A stretch of DNA of 64,000 bases from Microbispora catharanthi (GTDB lineage: Bacteria > Actinomycetota > Actinomycetes > Streptosporangiales > Streptosporangiaceae), in assembly GCF_006334915.2 (NCBI RefSeq), contig NZ_VDMA02000003.1, positions 1 through 64,000 on the forward strand, in the 5' to 3' direction. Both the position numbers and the translations under genes were made by a program. Each line of letters opens with the position of its first letter. Positions within the stretch are counted from its first letter, which is position 1. Below are positions 33,884 through 47,700 of this stretch, in pieces. Under the pieces are notes generated by a model. It did not search any database. It saw only the letters and a program-made list of their open reading frames with translations, and was not told where the DNA came from.

Positions 33884-35508
33884 CCCGCGACTCCGAATCA
33901 GGAAGAGACGGAGTATCGGGAAACGTCTTCCACGGCCCGGCCCCCTTCCAGCTCGGCGATCGCAACGTCCAGATCAATCACATCCATCAGCCGGCGCCGC
34001 AGCGCCGCCCGCTGGTCCTCGCAGGTGTGGCGGTTACGACCCGAGAAGAACTGGCCGCCGCCATCCGCGGCGACTGGACCGCCGCGAGGCGTCAGTTCTT
34101 CGAGGGCGCCGCCACGACCGGCGCACCCTCCGACGGTTGGCTCAGCCTTCTCGCCTGGCTGCACGAGCTCGACGGTCTCACCGCCGATGACCTGACCGCT
34201 CAGATCGAACTCATCGACCATCGGCTCCGAGACGACGGACTCCCGGCTGACCTGAAACTGCTTCACCTGCTGGGCTGGCTCGATCCGGAGGGAGAAGCCG
34301 TCTGGCGAGGAACGGTCGTGACCCCGGAGTCGCTTTCCGAGGCGCTCAGGATCGGTCGTCTGCGCGAAAGCGGCCCCGAATGGGAGCTCTACCGCGACCT
34401 CTGCGAGGGCGGCTTATTGGACGCCCTCTCCAGATTCACTGTGCTGAGCGCGCTCCGCGGAACGCAACGGACCTGGGACGAGGTCTGGGATTCGTGGCGG
34501 CAGCTGGCCGCTCGGGTGCCCGACCTGCCACCCGAAGCCCGGGAGTGGGCCGGGAGCGGGGCGCGCGGGCTGCTGCTGGCGGCCCTTCTGCCCTACTCGG
34601 AGAGCAAGACGTGGTTGCGCGCCGGCTGCGAGAGCGTGGCACCACCCCCCACTGGTGAGATCACCTGGTACGACTGGTTGCGCGCGCGGGATGGCGGCTC
34701 CGACACCCCTATCGGGTGGCTCGTGCGCGCCGACTTCACCGCCTTCGCCGCGGCCCAGGCGGAACAGCGGCGTCGGCAGGCGGCGGTCGACCGGCAGAAC
34801 CAGCAGGCGATGACCGCGCTGGACGCCGCCTCCGCTCTGCGGGACCGGCAGTGGGCCGACTATGAGAGCCGGCGGCTCTCGCCCACCGCCCGATCGGGAG
34901 CGGTCATCCGCGCGGCGCTGTGGCTCGGGACCTGGGGCGCGGCCACGATCCCGGTGGCCTGGATCATGTGGGGCTGGGCTCGGCCGGACATCGCCGCGAC
35001 GCTGTCCTGGTATCTCGTCGCGCTGACCCTGGCGGCGTACGCGGGCTGGCTACCAAGAGTCATACGGCTCGGCGCGGCGTACCAGCCTCCGCTGCGGCGC
35101 ATGCGCGAATGGGCCGAGGAGGCCCGGGCCGACCCCGGAAGCGTTCGGAGGGGTCTGATCAGAGCCGGCGCCGTGGTCGCAGCCCTCCTGATCCTTGGGG
35201 TGCTCCTTCACGACATCGGCGTCATCGCGACAACGGTTCTCGTCACTCCCTTGCTGGCCGCGGCGTTCTATTTCGCCCGCATCGGGGCGCTTCACGACTG
35301 GGCGGACGAGCATAAGGAGCGACTGCGGGACTACAAGTCCAGGCGGCCCGGTTCCGGCGGCATTCCTGAGAGCATCGTCCGAGGCGTTCAATCGCCGTCG
35401 GCCAGAGTCCGGGCCGACGCCTACCAGGCGTACATGCGACAGTTCATCGGCCTCGACCACGGTGGGAAGGACGACGCCGACCGCGAGAACGACCGCCGCA
35501 GCCGCTGA
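33880..35508 (+). CDS. membrane protein with N-terminal amyloid-signalling-like motif
   Basis: The protein has 542 residues. Residues 12-33 carry the motif VSGNVFHGPAPFQLGDRN followed by VQIN, matching the C-terminus of the preceding protein. Residues about 45-285 are a helical, Trp-rich domain of unknown family. Residues 290-331 look like a coiled coil. Four membrane helices follow at about 343-366, 370-391, 426-444 and 447-468, with a basic cytoplasmic tail. Coupled to the upstream gene by a 4 bp overlap, it could act as the sensor that exposes the motif and templates the small partner. Recognition of the middle domain was not possible by eye. Confidence 0.68.
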   Translation: MTRDSESGRDGVSGNVFHGPAPFQLGDRNVQINHIHQPAPQRRPLVLAGVAVTTREELAAAIRGDWTAARRQFFEGAATTGAPSDGWLSLLAWLHELDGLTADDLTAQIELIDHRLRDDGLPADLKLLHLLGWLDPEGEAVWRGTVVTPESLSEALRIGRLRESGPEWELYRDLCEGGLLDALSRFTVLSALRGTQRTWDEVWDSWRQLAARVPDLPPEAREWAGSGARGLLLAALLPYSESKTWLRAGCESVAPPPTGEITWYDWLRARDGGSDTPIGWLVRADFTAFAAAQAEQRRRQAAVDRQNQQAMTALDAASALRDRQWADYESRRLSPTARSGAVIRAALWLGTWGAATIPVAWIMWGWARPDIAATLSWYLVALTLAAYAGWLPRVIRLGAAYQPPLRRMREWAEEARADPGSVRRGLIRAGAVVAALLILGVLLHDIGVIATTVLVTPLLAAAFYFARIGALHDWADEHKERLRDYKSRRPGSGGIPESIVRGVQSPSARVRADAYQAYMRQFIGLDHGGKDDADRENDRRSR

Positions 35509-35537
35509 ACGGACGACAGCGGCCCCAGTGCTGGGCG

Positions 35538-35569
35538 ATGGCCGCGCCCGGCGGCGGTCAATAGGATCC
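35538..35569 (+). promoter_or_regulatory. conserved upstream element of kinase gene 1
   Basis: A 32 bp block beginning ATGGCCGCGCCCGG and ending GGTCAATAGGATCC recurs upstream of the second kinase at 39234-39265 with a single difference (ATAGG versus ATAAG). It lies about 40 bp before the start codon. TAGGAT/TAAGAT within it could serve as a -10 hexamer. Its conservation outside the coding region suggests a shared promoter or regulator site. Confidence 0.55.
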
Positions 35570-35606
35570 TTGTCGATCTGTCGAAAAGCATTCCAGCGGG
35601 GGCGAT

Positions 35607-37781
<2,175 letters not shown>

Positions 37782-37845
37782 ACTACGGCCATCGTGGGAG
37801 ACGACGGCGAACGAGTAAATCAACAAATCGGGAGAATGCTGTCCA

Positions 37846-38535
37846 ATGGCGACCTATGTGTTGATCCACGCTGCGGCGGTCGATTCCTGGTATTGGGGAC
37901 CGCTCTCGGCCGCTTTACGAGACCGGGGCCACGACGTGGTGGCACCGGACCTGCCGTGCGACGACGAGTCGGCCGGGCTCGAAGAGTACGCGGACACGGT
38001 GGTCGAGGCGATCGGCGGGCGCACAGGTCTGGTCGTCGTCGCCCACTCGTTCGGCGGGTTCACCGGCCCGCTGGTGTGTGACCGGGTGCCTGCCGACCTG
38101 CTCGTGATGCTCCAGGCCCAGATCCCGGCTCCCGCCGAGTCGCCCGGCGAATGGTGGGGCAACACCGGCTACTGGGCGGCACGGGAGGAAGCCGACCGGC
38201 GCCGAGGCGTCCCGGGCGGCACGGAGGAGGACACGCTTTCCCTCGTGCTGCATGACACCCCGGCCGACCTGGCCGCCGAGTTCGTCGCCCGACACCAGCG
38301 GCACCAGGCGCCTACCCCATTCGGCAAGCCGTGGCCGCTGGCGTCCTGGCCGGACGTGCCGACCAGGTTCCTGCTGGCCGCCGGCGACCGCTTCTTCCCG
38401 GCCGAGTTCATGCGCGGGATCGTCACCGAGCGTCTCGGTTTCCAACCGGACGAGATGCCTGGTGATCACTGTCCGATGCTCGGTCACCCGAAGGAACTGG
38501 CCGACCGCCTTGAGGCGTACCGCACCGGGCTCTGA
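37846..38535 (+). CDS. alpha/beta hydrolase
   Basis: The protein has 229 residues. The nucleophile elbow is VAHSFGGF (Ser68), the acidic residue is in LLAAGDRFFP, and the catalytic His is in GDHCPMLGHP. The start TYVLIHAAAVDSWYW carries the oxyanion-loop HA instead of the common HG. The family includes esterases, lactonases and C-C hydrolases, and the substrate is unknown. GGAGAA lies upstream of the ATG. It lies between the two kinase paralogues, 64 bp after the first and 14 bp before the convergent TetR stop. Confidence 0.87.
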   Translation: MATYVLIHAAAVDSWYWGPLSAALRDRGHDVVAPDLPCDDESAGLEEYADTVVEAIGGRTGLVVVAHSFGGFTGPLVCDRVPADLLVMLQAQIPAPAESPGEWWGNTGYWAAREEADRRRGVPGGTEEDTLSLVLHDTPADLAAEFVARHQRHQAPTPFGKPWPLASWPDVPTRFLLAAGDRFFPAEFMRGIVTERLGFQPDEMPGDHCPMLGHPKELADRLEAYRTGL

Positions 38536-38549
38536 ACAGTGCTGACTCG

Positions 38550-39179
38550 TCAATCGCCGTTGGCCTTGCGGAGGCGGGCGCGGACCGTGCGGCGAACCAG
38601 CGGGCCCATGTCCTCCAGGACGGCGACCAGGCCGGCGAGCTGCTCCAAGCTGTCGAAGGCGCGCTCCGCGCCGTCCTTGTCGACGCCCTCGTACAGTTCG
38701 AGACCGACGAAGGCCGCCGCGGTGGCGCGGGCCAGCCCGGCGACGTCCACGAACTCCGTCAGCGGGGTGCCGGCCAGCACTCGGTGGAGGACGTCCTCGA
38801 CCTCGGCGACCCACATGCCGAGGCCGGCCGCGGTGGCGGGGGCGAGTTTGTCGTCCATCTGGCTGCCCGCGAGCATCTGGGCGAGCACGGCCAGGCTCCC
38901 CGCCTCGCGCTCCTCGGCGTGCAGGGAACGGCCGAGGTCGAGCAGTTCCTTCAGGGAGTTCACGGCCGCGAACCGAGCCCGATAGACCGCCACCCGCTGT
39001 TCCGACCCGTGCCGCAGGGCCGCGGCGAGGAGGTCGTCCACGCTGCCGAAGTGGTAGAAGACGAGGGCCTGGTTGACCCCGGCCGCGGAGGCGATCGCCC
39101 GCGCAGAGGCCCCCGCGATGCCCTGGGTCCGCAAGGTCTCCAGAGCGCCTTCGAGCAGCCGCGTACGGGTGTCACCCAT
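38550..39179 (-). CDS. TetR-family transcriptional regulator
   Basis: The protein has 209 residues. The HTH reads TRTRLLEGALETLRTQGIAG followed by ASARAIASAAGVNQALVFYH, and a helical ligand domain follows. ATG at 39179 with AAGGGGAG upstream is preferred to the longer open frame, which runs back across the kinase 2 leader. It is divergent from kinase 2 and convergent with the hydrolase. It may control the hydrolase or the second kinase. Confidence 0.88.
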   Translation of the reverse strand: MGDTRTRLLEGALETLRTQGIAGASARAIASAAGVNQALVFYHFGSVDDLLAAALRHGSEQRVAVYRARFAAVNSLKELLDLGRSLHAEEREAGSLAVLAQMLAGSQMDDKLAPATAAGLGMWVAEVEDVLHRVLAGTPLTEFVDVAGLARATAAAFVGLELYEGVDKDGAERAFDSLEQLAGLVAVLEDMGPLVRRTVRARLRKANGD

Positions 39180-39233
39180 CGTCTCCCCCTTCGTTCCTCT
39201 TCGCGGCTTCACCGTAGCGGCACGTGTTCGGCC

Positions 39234-39265
39234 ATGGCCGCGCCCGGCGGCGGTCAATAAGATCC
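39234..39265 (+). promoter_or_regulatory. conserved upstream element of kinase gene 2
   Basis: This is the second copy of the 32 bp block described at 35538-35569, about 40 bp before the GTG start. The neighbouring leader GAGCGGGGGCGATGTG, with its ribosome site, is also shared with kinase 1. It lies in the divergent gap between the TetR gene and the kinase. Confidence 0.55.
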
Positions 39266-39304
39266 ATAGTGACCTGACCTTCCGGACATCCGAGCGGGGG
39301 CGAT

Positions 39305-41407
<2,103 letters not shown>

Positions 41408-41409
41408 GC

Positions 41410-42084
41410 TCACAGGCGTGCCTCTTCGCGCCGCGGCTTCAGGGCGGCGGGCACGCCGTGCTCCGACACGTCGACGTACCGGGCTTTGAATGCGCCCCAG
41501 TAACCGAACATCGGGCCCAGTGTGTGGTGCGAGACCGTCACCCCGACGCGGAACTCCTCGGCTTCGTCGTCGTATGACTCCCTGACGACGGCCGTGCCGG
41601 TCATGAGCGCGGGAAGACGGCACGAGAACCAACCCTCGTGCAGGCGGAACCCACTGGAGCGGATGACGAGGCCCCCGCGCTCGTCCACCTGAAGGTCCAG
41701 ATCCACGGCCAGATGCTGGTGCGAGCCCAGGTAGTCGACGATGCCTTTGGCGGGGTCGTACACCATCTGGGCGTCGAACCGCCTGGGGCGGCCTGGCAGG
41801 TCGAACGTGCGGACGAAGCTGACCGTCTCCCGCCCGTACGAGTCGACGTACGGGTAGTTCTCGATAGTGAACGGCACCTGCCGCCCCTGCTCGGGGATCA
41901 GGATGTTGCGGGTTCCGCCGAGGGCGAGGAACGGCCGGGTGAAGCCCGCGTGCCAGATGTGCTCCATCACCCCCGTGCCGACGCAGGCCTGCCCGTCGGT
42001 GACGCTGACGCCGAACCGGCGCCGCAGTTGCGGGTGCAGGCGGGCGAAGTCGGTGCCGAGGGCGCGTTCGAAAATCGAGGTCAT
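41410..42084 (-). CDS. DUF4166 domain protein
   Basis: About 224 residues. The sequence SIFERALGTDFARLHPQLRR, GVMEHIWHAGFTRP and the closing GPMFGYWGAFKARYVD match the DUF4166 family, which is often found with epimerases or fused to lipid-binding-like domains in actinobacteria. The molecular function is unknown. ATG at 42084 overlaps the upstream gene stop by 4 bp and has a TGGAG site, so translation is coupled. Confidence 0.82.
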   Translation of the reverse strand: MTSIFERALGTDFARLHPQLRRRFGVSVTDGQACVGTGVMEHIWHAGFTRPFLALGGTRNILIPEQGRQVPFTIENYPYVDSYGRETVSFVRTFDLPGRPRRFDAQMVYDPAKGIVDYLGSHQHLAVDLDLQVDERGGLVIRSSGFRLHEGWFSCRLPALMTGTAVVRESYDDEAEEFRVGVTVSHHTLGPMFGYWGAFKARYVDVSEHGVPAALKPRREEARL

Positions 42085-42764
42085 GGCATCTCCAGGTGGG
42101 TCAGGGGAGCTTTGAACGCCAGCCGATCGGGCGGACGGCGCAGGCATCGGCGGGCAGCGGGAGTCGACGGAAGCGGCGGCAAGAGGACAGCCGCCGCGAC
42201 GACCATGCAGGCGATGACGGCCGGGGTCGCCTGTATGGCGATGCCGGCGGCGAGCACGCGTACGCACAGTTCGGCGAGGGCCTGCCACAGGGAGCGCTCG
42301 GGCGTCTGGCCGGCCTCCAGCCAGAGGCGAAGCCGGTCGAAGGACCAGGCAGTCGCCCAGCCGATGAGCGGCCGGAAGACGAGGTCCACGGCCTTGCCCC
42401 AGCCGGGGCGATAGCTGTACCGAGTGATGAAGCGGACCCCGTCGTTGGTGGGGACGTATCGCCAGTAACCGGAGCCGGAGCGGATCAGCGAGAGCGGATG
42501 GCCCGAAGAGAACCGCAGCGCCGACGTCCTGCCGTCGGTGTCGTGACGGTCCCCGGTCGTGACGCCGGTGCCGTTGATGACAAGCCCAGGCAGGAGGCGA
42601 AAGACGTACCGGAACCGCTGCGGCCCGTCGTCGGCACGCGGCAGGTAGTCGATCTCCGTAAACCGCAGATCCCACCGTTTGTGCAGCTCAGGCCCCTGCG
42701 TCCGCTCCCACAAGGCCTCCATGTCGGCCCGGACCAAGCACTCGACGTACACAGACCGACCCAC
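42081..42764 (-). CDS. SRPBCC/START-like protein with C-terminal membrane segment
   Basis: About 227 residues. The N-terminal 150 residues look like an SRPBCC ligand-binding fold (RSVYVECLVRADMEALWERT, RFRYVFRLLPGLVINGTG, FITRYSYRPGWGKAVDLVFR). A hydrophobic stretch (AIQATPAVIACMVVAAAVLL) near the C-terminus is a likely membrane anchor. GTG at 42764 is preceded by GAGGAGG. The open frame runs further upstream but crosses two palindromic operators, so the shorter form is chosen. It is coupled to the DUF4166 gene downstream. Confidence 0.75.
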   Translation of the reverse strand: MGRSVYVECLVRADMEALWERTQGPELHKRWDLRFTEIDYLPRADDGPQRFRYVFRLLPGLVINGTGVTTGDRHDTDGRTSALRFSSGHPLSLIRSGSGYWRYVPTNDGVRFITRYSYRPGWGKAVDLVFRPLIGWATAWSFDRLRLWLEAGQTPERSLWQALAELCVRVLAAGIAIQATPAVIACMVVAAAVLLPPLPSTPAARRCLRRPPDRLAFKAPLTHLEMP

Positions 42765-42779
42765 AAGCCACCTCCTCAG

Positions 42780-42829
42780 TTTGAGCAACTGCTCAAACTG
42801 AGAGTAGGTCGATTTGAGCGTTCGCTCAA
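42780..42829 (-). promoter_or_regulatory. tandem TetR-type operators
   Basis: Two palindromes, TTTGAGCAACTGCTCAAA (42780-42797) and TTTGAGCGTTCGCTCAA (42813-42829), lie directly upstream of the SRPBCC gene. Both fit TTGAGC-N4-GCTCAA, a common form of TetR-family operator. No TetR gene adjoins them. The next gene upstream is the 3' end of the defence island. Confidence 0.75.
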
Positions 42830-42976
42830 GCACGAGCCGGAACGCAGGTGCACCCACTTCCTCGTCCGACGCCCCCGTGCCAGCTTCCAGGCACACCCGG
42901 ACCGCTCAGTCGAAACACCGAAGGGGTGCCACGAGGTCGGCGTCCGGCATGGCCACCCCGGCCAAAGTCCTTGCCG

Positions 42977-44725
42977 TTACCCGCTCTGTGCTCCCGCAAA
43001 AAATCCAAGAGTTGGATTATCTTGCGTCCCAACCAGAAGGGCACGATCAAGAAGGACGTTGAATTCCTCACAACTGGTCTCGGGAAGCAATACGCACGAA
43101 TGACAGGCAGCACGATTCAAGTTATCGGTGCCGCTACTGTCCGACTCGATGCACAGAGGATCGGCCGAGCACCATGAAATTCTGTCGAGTGCGGTACGGA
43201 TAGAGGTTGCAAGCCTACCCGATTCTACTTGCGCCACAATTCCGCCGAGACTGCCCGCAGAGTCGCTAGTAGCCGTGTAAACAAGGAATCCGGACATCTC
43301 ATCCGATACATACAGCCGCTCACGCAAGGAGGCAGCAGGATAGCCAGAGTCGAGACTCCACTCGTTGATGATTGCATGAGCAAGAGTGTGGATCATAACC
43401 AGGCGAGGCGTGATCTCTCGATCCGGTGGTAGGCCAAAGCGAGTAAAGCGCTCTTGGTACGCTGCGTCCATCGGTGCGACACGCGCCAGAACATCTGAAC
43501 GTTTTTCCCATTCTGCGAGTCGAGCGCCATCCAGGCGCAAGAAGACTCCTTCGCCGATGACTTCGATCGCCGGCAACCAGTCGGGACGGCTCTCCGCCGT
43601 GTAGAGCGACGCCCGTTGACGCGGATTCACGGAGCTGGGCGCAGCCAAACGACTGAATCCCCGGAGCACTCGGACCTCCCGCAGCCGCTTAACCCGCATG
43701 ACCTGATCGATGGCTAATTCCGTACCAACCGAATCGTCGTGCCATGGTACGCAAACAAAGTCCTGCTTCTCGGGCTTCTCCTCAGTGGTCCTGTTGAGTG
43801 CCTGGTACTCCTCGAATTTCAACGCCTCCTCGGAGGTGTCCGTGTGACCTGCCTCGTCCTGACGGCGCCTCTCTACGGCCTGAATAATCTGCTCAACGCT
43901 GTACATACGATTCGCCAGTTCAAGCTCTTCAATGCGATCGCGAAGGTCAGCAGCCCTCCTAAGCGAGTTCCAGTTACGCTCCACAAGCTTCTGAACGCCT
44001 TCTGACCACGGCGGAATGGAAAGGGCGGAGCGGACGTCGGAAAACCACACTCCCGACGCACCTCGCTGCATCGCTCGTGGAAGCTCCTGGCACTCTTCCC
44101 GCGGAACGTCACCCAGCCATGGACGCCTACCCGTGCATGAACTGATCCCACTCAAGGCGCCCTTGCTGAGAGCGCCTTCCATCGTTACGGGACGCACGCC
44201 GCAGGTACACGAGATCTCGATGTCGCCGAGCGATGCGCTGCGTCCCGAAGCCTTGAGCTTCAGCTCATGCTTGGGACTATCGCTACCAGGCGACCCACCG
44301 CCCTTATGGAGCCAGCGATAGTAGGGAAAGTCGTCGATGTGACCAGCGGCGCAGCATACGACGAACCTGGATGGCACTAGCTCACGATTACATTTCTGGC
44401 ATTTTGCCGGACTACGTGTAGCACCAAAGAACCGAGCCTGGGCGAGCCGGTTACAGCTCATGCAGGACTGCATCTCTGGAAACCGAACAACCGGGACATC
44501 GCCGTATTTTTCGCTGTCGGACGCCGGGGGGAGGCGGAACCTCTTAACTCCGAGTTCCCTCTCAAGCCGTCGTTCGTGGATGATCTGATCGTAGGGACCG
44601 AACTCAGACCAGAGGTCAAGGCCGGCAACCATAAACGACTCGCTACCGACTGCGATCAAGGAGCCGACCCCGTAAGTGGTGATGAGCTGGGCGCGGCGTA
44701 CGCCGCCGATTGGCTTCCCCTTCAC
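42977..44725 (-). CDS. drmB: DISARM-type DrmB, DUF1998 protein
   Basis: About 582 residues. The N-terminus IGGVRRAQLITTYGVGSLIA is characteristic of DrmB. Zinc-binding cysteine pairs occur at CMSC, CQKC and CCAAGH, and the C-terminal DUF1998 region includes RLVMIHTLAHAIINEWSLDS, then CSADPLCIE and a CHSC motif. In DISARM, DrmB works with the DrmA helicase to block incoming phage DNA. GTG at 44725 overlaps the drmA stop by 4 bp. Codon and base use are less GC-rich than the flanking genes, suggesting transfer. Confidence 0.88.
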   Translation of the reverse strand: MKGKPIGGVRRAQLITTYGVGSLIAVGSESFMVAGLDLWSEFGPYDQIIHERRLERELGVKRFRLPPASDSEKYGDVPVVRFPEMQSCMSCNRLAQARFFGATRSPAKCQKCNRELVPSRFVVCCAAGHIDDFPYYRWLHKGGGSPGSDSPKHELKLKASGRSASLGDIEISCTCGVRPVTMEGALSKGALSGISSCTGRRPWLGDVPREECQELPRAMQRGASGVWFSDVRSALSIPPWSEGVQKLVERNWNSLRRAADLRDRIEELELANRMYSVEQIIQAVERRRQDEAGHTDTSEEALKFEEYQALNRTTEEKPEKQDFVCVPWHDDSVGTELAIDQVMRVKRLREVRVLRGFSRLAAPSSVNPRQRASLYTAESRPDWLPAIEVIGEGVFLRLDGARLAEWEKRSDVLARVAPMDAAYQERFTRFGLPPDREITPRLVMIHTLAHAIINEWSLDSGYPAASLRERLYVSDEMSGFLVYTATSDSAGSLGGIVAQVESGRLATSIRTALDRISWCSADPLCIESDSSGTDNLNRAACHSCVLLPETSCEEFNVLLDRALLVGTQDNPTLGFFAGAQSG

Positions 44726-47700
44726 CTTGTTCCCCTGTCCAGGTAGAGGGTGGACTCCACGTCCACATCCCGCAGACTCCAGAGAGTCTCGAAGGAATAA
44801 GCAAGTTGATCGTCTGACTCGTCCCAGCGGCCGGCATCCACGAGGAGCCCGGGCTGTCGGTAAGTACCGTATTTGAGCTCCGGGTCTGCCTCTGCTGCCT
44901 CTCGCCACCGTGCAATTATTTCGTCGATTTGTTTGGCCGCCATGTCGCGCTCGGTCTGTCCGGCGACCCTCTCGACGCGGGCCAGAATCTCATCGCAGTG
45001 GTTCCGTAGGTCTTCCTCGAACTCAGCGATGAGCGCGGCCGCCTCTTTGGGGCGTGCCATGGGAATCAGTAGGCGCGCCAGGCCGACGACGACCGCGTGC
45101 AGGCCACGGTCGCGGGCGCGGGCGGAGAACGGCGTCACGCTTGTAGCTTCAACCTGGCGATACAGGGCTGAGTGGTAGGCGGTGAAGTTCTCGTAGTGCG
45201 AGCGGTCCCTGGATCTTGCTGCGTTGAACAGGGTGACCACCAGGCCTGGCCATTTTCGTCCGACACGGCTGGTGGCCTGGATGTACTCGGAGGTGGACTG
45301 AGGCTGACCCATCATGACCATCAACCCGAGCCGATCGACGTCGACTCCCACGGAGATCATGTTCGTGGCGAGGATCACGCCGAGAGCATCAGGCAGGGGC
45401 GTGGCCATGTCCTGGAGATGGCCCGGTATAGCACTTGACGGCTCCCGACTGGTCAGCTCGATATCACGGCCGATGTCACGTCGCTTCTGAGGTAACCCCT
45501 CACTCAATAGATCAAGGCGGTCATTAACGTCGTCCTGAACCTGAAGCTTGGCGCCGCCGAGGACCCGCAGGCTGTTGAAGTATCCGAGGAGCGTCCAATA
45601 CGCATCTCGAACCGCGTCGTCGCCTTCTATCGCCTGGGCATGGTGAAGAAGCGCGGCATAGGTCCGCACCATCAAACTGGCTTGGCTGGTTGCCGGCGCC
45701 ATGAGGCCCACATACAGCCTGCTAGCCTTCCGGGACGGCGCCGTCTCGACCGAGAAGTAGGAGTCACGAGCGTCGAGTCCAGGCGGTGGAAACTGCTCCA
45801 CCTGTCGGTCGAACAGCGCACGTCCCTGATGCACCGCACGGCGGATGGTGGCCGTCGACGCCACCACCTTCGGGCGACAACCGATGAGGTCAACTGCCGT
45901 CTCGTAGAGACCGGCCAGAGTGCCCAAGGGACCGGAAATGAGGTGCAGCTCGTCCTGAATGATCAATTCAGGAGGGGGCTCGGCACTGAAGTGGTTGAAG
46001 AGGTGCCCAATCTCCGGTTTCCAGGGCAGCCCGGCAAACTTGTCCGCTGTCGCGATGATCAGTGTGGGCCGCGCGGCGTAGATGACCTCGTCTACCACAT
46101 GGATCGGAAGGCCGTCGGCAAAGTCACAACCCGGCGTACCACAGGCAATGACCAGACGGTCGTCCGAAACCTTGTAGTTGTAGTGATCGAGGGCAGTCCC
46201 GCACCAGCTGCAGGATCGAAGCTGGACAGGGTTTTCTTCCTGCACCACTTCATTCTTCGCCAGCTTTCGAAGCGACCGTTTCGCTTCGTCCAGAGTATTT
46301 GGAGTGGATCCGCGACCCACCCACATACCGATAGAAATCTCACTCCATCCCAGGCGGTCAGTTCGATCCCGACGGAGCCGCTCCATACAACACATAAGGA
46401 GAGCCGCACGTTCGAACTGCTGAACCGTGAGCAGGCGGAGCGTATAGCGCATGAGAACGGTAACGCCACCACCGTCTTTCGGATCACGCAGCCGTCTCAG
46501 GAACGTCGAGAAAGCGATCAGGCCCAGGTAAGCCTCCGTCTTGCCACCACCTGTGGGAAACCACAGCACGTCGGCAATGTCACGATCGGCGGACTCCCGC
46601 TCAGCCAGACCACGCAGCGACAGGAGAATGAAGGCTATCTGAAAAGGTCGCCATACGCCTTCTTTATCGTCAGGAGACGTACTCTTCCGTACAGATGACC
46701 TCAGCCACTCTGTCCGAGATCGCTGCATGGCCATCGCTTGATTGGTAAGACGAAATGCCTCCATAGGGATCGGGTCTGCAGTGTCTGCGAGAAGTTCGAT
46801 CCCCGCCTCCATGCGATCGCAAGCTGCGTTGCACCTGTCCAAGTGCTCCCGAGCGGTCTTACGGAGGCTCTCGGTGGCGATGCTTTCAGCCTGAGCGGCC
46901 CTTAACCTGATCCACTCCCGATACCCGGCCGTGAGCGCCTTCAAGGCGGAAACAACCTCGGCATCAGATGACGTCGCCAGATGATGCATTCCAAGTCGGC
47001 GAACGTCGATGGTTGGGTTGGAGTCGGCAAGGCGAAGATCGTGTTCTGGAACGAAGGTCGTGCGTATCCAGCCGGTCGAAGTAATCGAAGTCATATCATT
47101 GATGGCAACTTCCGAAGGTTGCCATTCCACAGCGCAACCGTGGCCTGTAGCGAATGTCGGCGCGTGCCTATACAGGAGTCGGTACGAGTTGAGTTCCTCG
47201 TCCGCATCGGTCGCCAGTCCGAGCGACGGGCGTTCCACGAAGGGAGCAGCACCGTCGGCCCCCCTGACTGTGATTCGAGGCTGAAAGAAGGCCATCGCAT
47301 CTCGGTCAGCGGTTTTCGCCGCCGATCGATGCTTGTTCGAAAGCGCCAATGTAACGGCCGAAACCATGTTGGAATCCGCTGGCCTTACACGAACGAACAG
47401 TTCCAGATCGTCAGCAAGTGGTATCTGGTCCTGAAACGCGGCCGAGACCCTGATTCTCCGAGGCGCGATCGAAAGTGGCTCACGCCGCCAGGAACCCTCG
47501 GCGACAGTACCGGTGCGCCCACGACGTTCTTCGAGAGTCGTCTCGGGCACATAACGTGCAGCCTCCACCTCCACGAGGATGCTGTCCGCTGCCCTGATGT
47601 CAACAGAGAAGGTCATGCCCATCGAGGAGGGGTACCGGATGTTGGCCATAGTGATGGCCGGGTCCGGAACCTCGCTCTGGTGCTTGTTCTCTGGCTCCTC

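Noticed and set aside
42830-42976. remnant of a TetR gene upstream of the tandem operators
   Set aside because: Translations of this stretch in all frames show no HTH signature, so only the operators can be supported.
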